Below are positions 35,564 to 42,199 of a stretch of DNA of 42,199 nt, piece after piece. The translations under genes and the position numbers were made by a program. The DNA comes from Bacteroidota bacterium (lineage in GTDB: Bacteria > Bacteroidota > Bacteroidia > Palsa-965). The stretch spans positions 1 through 42,199 of the forward strand of contig JABDAO010000015.1 in the NCBI GenBank assembly GCA_013289095.1. The letters run 5' to 3'. The notes beneath the pieces were generated by a model. It ran no database searches. It was not told the origin of the DNA and worked only from the letters and a program-made list of their open reading frames with translations. Each line of letters starts with the position of its first letter. Position 1 is the first letter of the stretch.

Positions 35564-35731
35564 CCCACAAAAGTAAAAGAAAGCAACAAGTGCTGTTTAC
35601 TTTTTTTTACGGCCAACGGCCATGCTGCTCTTCCTTCATTCCATCCAGACCCTGACTGACGAGCAGGCCCGGTACGAGCAGGTTCAACCTTAATGGTATC
35701 TGATCAGCGCCGCATTGCAGTATTCATCGCA

Positions 35732-38527
35732 CTAGTGAACAACAACCAGCTTGCGTGTTTCCATCGCAGCGCTTGTTCGCATGCCTACATAATAAGTGCC
35801 GGGCGAAAGCCCTGCACGGTTAAAGACAAGACTATGATTTCCGCCCTGCATCTGCCCATCGGTCAGCACACGCAGTTCTCTTCCCCGCTCATCGTAGACC
35901 GAAATACGCACCTGTGCAGCAACAGGCAGCAAGAAGGCAATCGTACACTGATCGCTGAATGGATTGGGATAGGTGTTCAGGTTGAAAGCCGATGCCGGGA
36001 GATTCTTCACCCCGGTCAGATTCGTGATGCTGGTGATGTTGGCCGAATAGATTCCGTTGGCATGCGTGGCAACAGCTACCATGCCATCTACCTGACGGTA
36101 ATCGATCATATCGCAAACCGAGTTGCCGATCGATCCTCCGGGTGGCATCCACCACGATGCGCCTTGCTGCACCCAAACGGTCTGGAGGCCTTGCAGGGTA
36201 TCGGTGGCATAAATGCCGGTGGAGGTCCCGACCATATAAACATATCCATCTGTAACAGGCATATAGATCCCCCAGCGTACAGAAGGGCCATTGCCGGCTC
36301 CGGTGCTGTCTTGCTCAAGGTTACCTGCTGCCTTGGCCCAGGATGTGCCTCCGTTGGTGCTGTTAAAAATACTGTACATCTCATAATTGGAGAACACCAC
36401 CATCACGTTATCGGCATTGTTCGGATCAACTGCTATACAGGTTACATAACCGGTTGCCGGAAATGCAGCTCCTGTTATATCGGTTGGGGGGCTGGGGGCT
36501 CCGGTGTTTGCGTTGTCAAGCCTGTACACTTTCTTGTTGTCGGTGCCGTAGTAAAGCCTGTTTGCCGGTGTTTTGGAGATTGCAACCGCGGTGATGGTTG
36601 AACCCGATGTGGGCACGGTATCCGGAAACATCTGCCAGTTGGTGGAAATGGAGTCGGGGCCGCCTAGCATCGGTATGGTCGATAAATTGTTGTTCCTCCA
36701 CATATTCTTGCCACCGGCCAGGTACATGATGTTGTTGTTGTTGGGGTCGAGCACAAAGGGGTTTACAAACTGATACTGCTTTCCGCCAATAGGGTCGATA
36801 CGGTTAAACGAGGTGACATTTCCATTGGCATCGAGTATCGCACGTTTGGTATTCCCGTTCTGAAATGAAAGGTAGTACGCCTTTTGACTATCGGCAACGG
36901 CACAGTACGAACCATCGTTCTGCCCCGGTTTGGCCCAGATGGCAAAAGGGTTGGCGCTGTTGGTGTACCACGAACCATTGTCCTGCGCTCCGCCAACGAG
37001 TATCTGACTGCCTCCTGTTGCGTGATCCATGGCCACGGTATAGAACATAGCGGTTACATACCCGTTATCGAGCGAGTTCCAGGTAACCGAAGCAGCCGTG
37101 TTATCGGTAGTCTTAAATATTCCCCCATCGTTACAGCTAAACATGGTCTTCGGATTGGCCGCCGAAAATGCAAGCACATGCTGATCGGGATGGTGACTGT
37201 GGTACGAGTTTACCACCGGCAAACTGGCCCCCACGGCATATCCCCCGATCTTGGTTGTATGCAGAGAATCAGCAAAGGCAGAGGTAGAACGATACAGGTT
37301 GGTTCCTCCGATAAAAACCAGGTTCGAATCGGTGGGGCTTACGCGTACAATCATATCATACGAACCTTGCACACACCAGGTATCAAAATAAGTTCCTTTG
37401 TTGGGCAGGTTGGCGCTCAGGTTCTGCCAGACGCCTCCGGTTCCGGCTCCGGTACCGCTTACGTAGGTGTATTTCCACAAACTGTTCCACTCGGCATCAC
37501 CCAAAAAATTCACGGTTTTCATACCGTGACCAGGGGTATTGGCCAGGAAATAGACTTCGTTTTGATTTTGCGGATTGATGCCCATTACAATCCGGTTGTA
37601 GCCTTTTGGAAAATTGGCCGGAAGGATATTCACCAGCGGAGCTACTCCGTCGGGCGAGCGCCAGATGCCTTTGGAGCCCCCACCGGTACTGTCCATGGTG
37701 ATATAGACAGCCCCCGAATCGTTTACGGCCACATCGGTGTAATAAGCGCTTCCGGTCTTCAGGTAAGTCCAGGTTGTACCCCCATTTACCGATTTCATAA
37801 TCTGTGCATATAAGGCTGCATAGATCACGTCCTGAGTTTTGTTATGTTTATCGAGGGCTATGTTCCAGACAATCTGGAAACTCGTGCTGAATGCCGAAGC
37901 CACCCCGGTGGCCGTAGCAGCAAGCGATGTCCAGGTCATACCATTGTCGGTCGATTTCAGGATTCCGTTGCCCAGGTAATAGGCCCCGCCCCCGCTGGCC
38001 GAAGCTCCGTCGCCTTCGCCCGAACCGGCATACCAGGTGCTTTCATGACCGGCCCGCTGATCCTGGGCCATACACGTTACCCCATGATAGCTGTTGGGCG
38101 ATGTCATCATGGCCCAGCTGCTGCCCCCGTTCGAGGAACGCCAGACCCCGCCCGAAACCGTGCCGGCAAGCATATTGTTTTCATTTAAGATATCTATTCC
38201 AAAGGCGCGTGTACGGCCGCCCACATTCCAGGGCCCGCGGTTGACCCAGCCTGTAAAGGGCGAACGGTTTGACTCATCCACCAAAAAGCCCGGCAAGGTG
38301 GAGGCAAAGGCCAGTTCGCGGGCCCTGATATGGTCAGGTATTTTGCCATTGGGAGCAGCCAGACGGCGGAGTTCCCAGGCTGCCCTGCCCTCTTCATCGT
38401 CGCTCATCGAGCGTCCTCCCGTTGAGGGCCTCGAGGTTGCCGGGGTTGAATGATGCATTTGCCAGAAATAGGCAACAACAAGTAGGGCTCCGGCAAGGAG
38501 GAGCAGGCCTGCGAATTTTTTGTTCAT
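35732..38527 (-). CDS. Secreted BNR/sortilin-like protein with T9SS type A sorting domain
   Basis: The 931-residue product has an N-terminal membrane/signal segment (FAGLLLLAGALLVVAYFW) and a long beta-propeller region with Asp-box (BNR) motifs such as SSNGGSSW, STDNGMTW, KSVNGGTTW and NSTNGGTSW, in the style of sortilin or exo-sialidase/glycosidase-like propellers. The last 75 residues are a type IX secretion C-terminal domain (NLNTYPNPFSDQCTIAFLLP ... LSPGTYYVGMRTSAAMETRKLVV), with the conserved 'YPNPF' and 'PGTYY' elements. It should be carried through the outer membrane by T9SS and anchored or released at the cell surface. No catalytic residues for a specific glycosidase are evident, so it may be adhesive. 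Confidence 0.92.
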   Translation of the reverse strand: MNKKFAGLLLLAGALLVVAYFWQMHHSTPATSRPSTGGRSMSDDEEGRAAWELRRLAAPNGKIPDHIRARELAFASTLPGFLVDESNRSPFTGWVNRGPWNVGGRTRAFGIDILNENNMLAGTVSGGVWRSSNGGSSWAMMTSPNSYHGVTCMAQDQRAGHESTWYAGSGEGDGASASGGGAYYLGNGILKSTDNGMTWTSLAATATGVASAFSTSFQIVWNIALDKHNKTQDVIYAALYAQIMKSVNGGTTWTYLKTGSAYYTDVAVNDSGAVYITMDSTGGGSKGIWRSPDGVAPLVNILPANFPKGYNRIVMGINPQNQNEVYFLANTPGHGMKTVNFLGDAEWNSLWKYTYVSGTGAGTGGVWQNLSANLPNKGTYFDTWCVQGSYDMIVRVSPTDSNLVFIGGTNLYRSTSAFADSLHTTKIGGYAVGASLPVVNSYHSHHPDQHVLAFSAANPKTMFSCNDGGIFKTTDNTAASVTWNSLDNGYVTAMFYTVAMDHATGGSQILVGGAQDNGSWYTNSANPFAIWAKPGQNDGSYCAVADSQKAYYLSFQNGNTKRAILDANGNVTSFNRIDPIGGKQYQFVNPFVLDPNNNNIMYLAGGKNMWRNNNLSTIPMLGGPDSISTNWQMFPDTVPTSGSTITAVAISKTPANRLYYGTDNKKVYRLDNANTGAPSPPTDITGAAFPATGYVTCIAVDPNNADNVMVVFSNYEMYSIFNSTNGGTSWAKAAGNLEQDSTGAGNGPSVRWGIYMPVTDGYVYMVGTSTGIYATDTLQGLQTVWVQQGASWWMPPGGSIGNSVCDMIDYRQVDGMVAVATHANGIYSANITSITNLTGVKNLPASAFNLNTYPNPFSDQCTIAFLLPVAAQVRISVYDERGRELRVLTDGQMQGGNHSLVFNRAGLSPGTYYVGMRTSAAMETRKLVVVH

Positions 38528-38898
38528 CTGAAGATCGTATAAACGTGCATCTGTATCAGCAGATAGCCGACTGGAGGCTACCCGTTCCTGCGTTTTTGAG
38601 AATCAAATACCCTTCGGGGATGTGCATCAAAAAACGCTGCTGATTTTGGACGTTCAAAGCTAGTAAAATTTAGCCTTCGGGGATGAAAATGAAGTGGATG
38701 ATGAAAAACGGGGAGCGCTTTAGACCAGGTTATTCTTCCATGAACTAACAAAACAAATCCTCCGCAGCCGTACATGCTTTTGTTCTTGTTACGAATCGGT
38801 TGTTTATACAGTCGTTCAGCTCATCCGGCCCTGTTTAGGGATCACCCAAAAAATCGACAAACTAGTGGAGGACGAATCGCCCTGTGCGCTGGGGAGTC
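38528..38898. other. Gene-free upstream region of the T9SS gene
   Basis: No supportable ORF is seen. It contains two copies of CCTTCGGGGATG (about 38611 and 38669) and AT-rich stretches, and is presumably the promoter region of the minus-strand T9SS gene. Confidence 0.45.
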
Positions 38899-39087
38899 TC
38901 CCGCCGAAGGGCGGGACGAACTTCAAGATGGCTGGCGAGAAGCGATGGCCTGTGCTGAAAAGCCATCTTGAAGTTGGTCCGCGTGGGGCCTTTTTTGCGT
39001 TACTTTCCTGCCCCGCCCCTCAAGCTTCCTGCGCGTCGGCAGGCGGGGTTGGGCAAGCAAAAAGCGGCAAAGACCTGGCAGGTCTTT
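38899..39087. repeat. GC-rich cluster of nested hairpins
   Basis: Three inverted repeats lie close together: TCCCGCC-GAAG-GGCGGGA (38899..38916); 21-base arms (38913..38933 and 38961..38981, including GAACTTCAAGATGGCT) matching at about 19 positions around a 27-base loop; and AAAGACCTG-G-CAGGTCTTT (39069..39087). A T run follows the second (38991..38996). No gene is supported. It may be a structured RNA or a mobile palindrome cluster. Confidence 0.55.
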
Positions 39088-39206
39088 GAGCGGGCATGTG
39101 TGAAAGCAAAAATTCCTTTGAACACAACGTTCGTCCACGTTCTGCTTGGTGCAAGGGGTTTGATTGGAAACGGTATTTAGTCTTGCATCTCAAGGATGAA
39201 AATGAG

Positions 39207-39254
39207 ACATTAAGTGTTGATTGAGTAGTGTTTGAAGGTGTTTGAGTGAACCCT
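39207..39254. repeat. Dispersed repeat, copy B
   Basis: Matches window positions 1..48 at about 41 of 48 bases, with identical GGTGTTTGAGTGAACC. It lies about 200 bp left of the second 21-bp array. Confidence 0.55.
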
Positions 39255-39450
39255 GTTTATTTTATTGAAATACAGGACTGAACAGGATCAGGCTTGCAGG
39301 ATTCAACAACCGGCAGCGTAGGTTTATTTTTCGATGGAGAAAGACCTGATTTCGGAGCCTGCCAACAGAAATTGTAAAACCCAAAATCAGACCTCGTCCT
39401 CCGGAGGAGGAACGTTCTGGAAGATGCAGTGAATTTCCGCTCCTGTGAGA

Positions 39451-39723
39451 GGAACTGCTTCCCGTAAGGGAGGAACTTGTTCCCTTACGGGATGAACTTG
39501 TTCCCGTGCGGGTGGAACTGCTTCCCGTGCGGGCAGAACTTGTTCCCTTACGGGCGGAACTTGTTCCCGTGCGGGAGTAACTTGTTCCCTTACGGGCATA
39601 ACTTGTTCCCATGCGGGGGGAACTGCTTCCCGTGCGGGCGGAATTTGTTCCCGTGCGGGAGGAACTGCTTCCCGTACGGGCGCAACGTGTTCCCGTGCGG
39701 GAGGAACTTCATCCCGTATGCGA
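39451..39723. repeat. Tandem array, 13 x 21 bp, palindromic units
   Basis: Thirteen consecutive 21-bp units follow the pattern GGAACTTGTTCCCGTGCGGGA, with variation at a few positions (GTGCGGG or TTACGGG; TTGTT or TGCTT). A partial fourteenth unit follows at 39724. Many units contain the dyad GGAAC-TT-GTTCC. The array is 273 bp long, exactly as the unrelated array at 7233..7505. Open frames on both strands are simple consequences of a 21-base unit without stops (monotonous FPCGRNL-like or Ser/Thr/Gly/Arg-rich peptides), so no gene is called. Confidence 0.93.
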
Positions 39724-39874
39724 GGAACTTCCTCCGATGTCTGTTCAACTCAGAGATGTGCTGTATTCATGTTGGATGATAAAACCCCAAAAGCACACGA
39801 TAAGAATAGAAATCAAGATATTACACGACTCCCTGGGGAATAAATGAACCCGGTGCTTCGCAAAAACGTCCCGA

Positions 39875-40360
39875 TTATTTGTAGAAGGCCTTGAGTTTCT
39901 GGGTGATTTCTAAAACCGCCGGACAGACCATCGTATTCTTCAGGGCCAGATCGAGCACCTGATGCATCTTTTTGCGGTTTGTATGTGGATATTCCCGGCA
40001 GGCATTGGGCCGGTCTTCGTAGATCAGACAATAGTTCTCCCCGTCCAGAAAAGGGCAGGGCGCTTTTTGCAGGACATAATCCTTATCAGCATCGATCATC
40101 AGGTATTTTTCGACAAATGCCCCGGGTTTCATGCGCAGGCTTTTGGAAGCCCGCTCTATGTCCTTTTCATAAAAAACAGGACTCGTAGTCTTGCAGCAAT
40201 TGCCGCAGGTCAGGCAATCGATGTGTTCAAAAGCTTCGTCATGCAGCCGGTGTACCTGTTCATCCAGATCGGCAGGCTTCCTGCGTTTGAGCTGTTCGAT
40301 AAGCTTTCGGTTTTCGCCCGATGCGCGTTTTGCTGCTTTCTGAAACTGATCGAGATCCAT
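39875..40360 (-). CDS. YkgJ-family cysteine-cluster protein
   Basis: The 161-residue product has the Cys-rich YkgJ pattern: CLTCGNCC (residues about 54-61), then APCPFLDGENYCLIYEDRPNACREYPH (about 100-126). These cysteines probably bind zinc or an iron-sulfur cluster. The family (CxxCxxCC ... CPFL ... C ... Y..RP..C) is widespread but poorly characterised, with links to metal-cluster oxidoreductases. An N-terminal basic helix (FQKAAKRASGENRKLIEQLKRRKP) precedes the cluster. Divergent from the flavoprotein at 40507. Confidence 0.9.
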   Translation of the reverse strand: MDLDQFQKAAKRASGENRKLIEQLKRRKPADLDEQVHRLHDEAFEHIDCLTCGNCCKTTSPVFYEKDIERASKSLRMKPGAFVEKYLMIDADKDYVLQKAPCPFLDGENYCLIYEDRPNACREYPHTNRKKMHQVLDLALKNTMVCPAVLEITQKLKAFYK

Positions 40361-40506
40361 ACCGGTTGTTTCGGTAAAGATACGGCATTCAGATTCCCGA
40401 ACAGATAGATCGCTTCCTGTATTTTATTTCTATCTTCATCCATCCGTTTATTCAATCAGTACAAAATTGTTGAATAGCCCGGATCTCACCAACAGATTTT
40501 TCATTT

Positions 40507-41997
40507 ATGACACAAGAAAAATACGATCTCTGCATCATCGGCGGAGGACCGGCCGGCTACGCAGCAGCCATGAGGGCCATAGACTTTGGAAAGACCGTGA
40601 TACTCGTCGAAAAAGACCGCATCGGTGGGGCCGGGCTTTTTAACGGGGCCCTTTCATCCAAATCGTTCTGGGAATGTTCTACCCGGTATGCGGCTACGCG
40701 CAATGAGCTGAAAGAAAAAAACATTGCGTACAGCATGAATTTTGAAGATGCCCATAAAGTAGTCGAAGCGGCGGTGTTTGAACGCAAGTTCCAGCTGAAT
40801 GTACACCTCAACCTTCTGCAACGCGCCACCCATCACCCCCTCATCACCCTCGAAAAAGGGAAGGCGACATTACTGAACAAAAACGAGGTGCGCATTGTCA
40901 AGAAAAAACACGAAAAGATAATCTTTGCCGACAATATCCTGGTTGCCACCGGCAGCAAGCCACGCCAGCTCCCCCAGATACCTGCCGATGAACACATCAT
41001 CTTTACCAGCGATGGCATCGAGAACCTGAGCGATTTTCCTGAAAGCCTGGTGATTGTCGGGGCCGGTGTTATTGGTTGCGAATACGCCACCATCTTTTCG
41101 AATTTCGGAAAAACCCGCGTCTACCTCATCGACAAAGCCGACCGCATCCTGCCCTTCGAAGACGAAGACCTGGCCCTTATCGTAGCCGCAAACCTCGAAC
41201 AAAACGGGGTAACCATACACCGCAATGCCTCGCTTGCAAAGCTCGAAGTAAAAGACGGAAAGGTTGAATACGAGTTGAAATACAACGACGGAAGAACGGA
41301 AGTCCTGCGCGTTGAAAAAGCATTGCTTTCGATCGGGCGTATACCCAATACCTCGCATATCGGGCTTGATGCTGCCGGGGTGGAGATGGATGAACGCGGC
41401 TATGTAAAAGAAACCGATACCCGTACCAGCATTCCCACCATCTACGCCGCCGGCGATATCATTGCCAACATCGCCCTGGTGAATGTGGCCGAACGCGAAG
41501 GCCGGCATGCCGTTGTGAAAATGTTTGGCCCGGCCGTAAAACCCCTTGTGTACAGAAATATATCCACCATCATGTTCCTCAACCCCGAGGTGGCAGCCGT
41601 GGGCATGAACGAACAGGACCTGCGCGCAAAAAACATCCCCTACCGCGTTGCCAAGATCGATTATTCCTGCATCCCCCGCGCCATTGCCATGCGCAAGACA
41701 AACGGATTCTTTAAACTCATCGTGACCGATGATGACGAGATGCTCGTGCTCGGCATGCGTGCCATCGGCGAACATGCATCGAGCGCCATACAGGCCGTGG
41801 CCCTGCTCATTCACATGAACAAAGGGATCCATGAACTCGGCAATATGATGCACCCCCACCCCAGCATCACCGAAGGGGTTCAGGAATGCGCCCGCATGCT
41901 GCTGGGCAAACCTATCTTCAAATCGTCGGTCTTTAAAGACAAGCTCAAATGCTACCGCTGGGCCGAAGGGGTGTGTACTCCGCTCGAAAACCTGTAG
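40507..41997 (+). CDS. Dihydrolipoamide-dehydrogenase-like flavoprotein lacking the redox disulfide
   Basis: The 496-residue product has the full fold of pyridine nucleotide-disulfide oxidoreductases: FAD-binding IIGGGPAGYAAAMRA (10-24), NAD-binding VIVGAGVIGCEYATIFSNFG (about 183-202), a second FAD motif TIYAAGDI, and the C-terminal dimer domain with H449-P-H451-P-S-I-T-E456, matching the catalytic His/Glu of the family. At the usual redox motif GGTCLNVGCIPSK it reads GGAGLFNGALSSK (40-52): both cysteines are replaced (G43, A48) with spacing kept. It therefore cannot do standard disulfide exchange; a transhydrogenase-like or other electron-transfer role is possible. The rest of the protein looks intact, so this is not a pseudogene by appearance. 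Confidence 0.88.
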   Translation: MTQEKYDLCIIGGGPAGYAAAMRAIDFGKTVILVEKDRIGGAGLFNGALSSKSFWECSTRYAATRNELKEKNIAYSMNFEDAHKVVEAAVFERKFQLNVHLNLLQRATHHPLITLEKGKATLLNKNEVRIVKKKHEKIIFADNILVATGSKPRQLPQIPADEHIIFTSDGIENLSDFPESLVIVGAGVIGCEYATIFSNFGKTRVYLIDKADRILPFEDEDLALIVAANLEQNGVTIHRNASLAKLEVKDGKVEYELKYNDGRTEVLRVEKALLSIGRIPNTSHIGLDAAGVEMDERGYVKETDTRTSIPTIYAAGDIIANIALVNVAEREGRHAVVKMFGPAVKPLVYRNISTIMFLNPEVAAVGMNEQDLRAKNIPYRVAKIDYSCIPRAIAMRKTNGFFKLIVTDDDEMLVLGMRAIGEHASSAIQAVALLIHMNKGIHELGNMMHPHPSITEGVQECARMLLGKPIFKSSVFKDKLKCYRWAEGVCTPLENL

Positions 41998-42062
41998 ACG
42001 CATCGGCTGTCGGGTACATTATTCCTGGACAGTCACTTACAGACTCTTCAACATGAATCAGT

Positions 42063-42087
42063 AACCCCGCACTTCTGTGCGGGGTTT
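42063..42087 (+). terminator. Intrinsic terminator after the flavoprotein gene
   Basis: AACCCCGCAC-TTCT-GTGCGGGGTT (42063..42086) is a perfect 10-bp stem with a four-base loop, followed by a short T run, 66 bp after the stop codon. The T tract is weak. Confidence 0.7.
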
Positions 42088-42199
42088 GCACACCCTGCAA
42101 ATCATGGGCTTCAGCCCAAATAACAAAGGCTTAGACCGACTTTATGTCATACCTCTGATGCTCGTTTGGGCGATAGCATAAACTTCGGGGTATGCTTAG

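Noticed and set aside
39262-39847. Open frames on both strands within the second array, such as a repeated FPCGRNL-like peptide
   Set aside because: Same reasoning: stop-free 21-base unit, low-complexity products, frames open in several phases at once.

Overview
The window looks like a chromosomal segment from a member of the Bacteroidota. The evidence is a type IX secretion C-terminal sorting domain (35732..38527), a TamL-type outer-membrane assembly lipoprotein, a propeller/Y_Y_Y sensor, several TAnnTTTG -7 promoter elements in place of Shine-Dalgarno-led starts, and frequent TTG/GTG starts. I cannot place it below phylum from sequence alone.

Layout. (1) 47..6913, minus strand: six tightly spaced or overlapping genes, in order of transcription a PqqD-like RRE protein, an ATP-grasp ligase, a fold-III PLP decarboxylase with a RiPP-leader-like N-terminus, a urea-transporter/M23-peptidase fusion, a TPR + beta-barrel protein and a TPR protein. 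This is the best candidate for an undescribed system. (2) 7209..7535: a 13 x 21-bp tandem array enclosed by inverted repeats. (3) 7777..13476: two divergent SpoIIE-type PP2C phosphatases, one with cytosolic TPRs and one a transmembrane propeller receptor. (4) 13766..21281: mostly housekeeping genes (LOG-family hydrolase, AddB-like Fe-S nuclease, ECF sigma factor with a small membrane partner, AraC regulator, HolA, EVE protein). (5) 21499..22678: a small unknown gene and a decaying mazEF-like module whose toxin is frameshifted. (6) 22865..27728: kdnA-kdnB-kdsA-pruA, a lipid A-core sugar (Kdo and 8-amino-Kdo) gene set followed by proline catabolism and closed by a clear terminator. (7) 27859..31770: a small periplasmic protein, a TrmH/SpoU methyltransferase and tamL. 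(8) 31814..33432: an AT-rich two-gene AAA-ATPase/TOPRIM-like cassette resembling phage-defence modules. (9) 33511..38527: two membrane proteins and a large secreted BNR-type T9SS protein. (10) 38528..39874: a gene-free region with a GC-rich hairpin cluster, a dispersed repeat, and a second array that again has 13 units of 21 bp. (11) 39875..41997: a YkgJ-type zinc/iron cluster protein and a dihydrolipoamide-dehydrogenase-like flavoprotein that has lost both redox cysteines.

The strongest leads are the leader-fused decarboxylase with its RRE and ATP-grasp partners, the pair of equal-length 21-bp arrays, the ATPase/TOPRIM-like pair, and the Cys-less flavoprotein. All functional statements come from reading motifs by eye; no database search was run.
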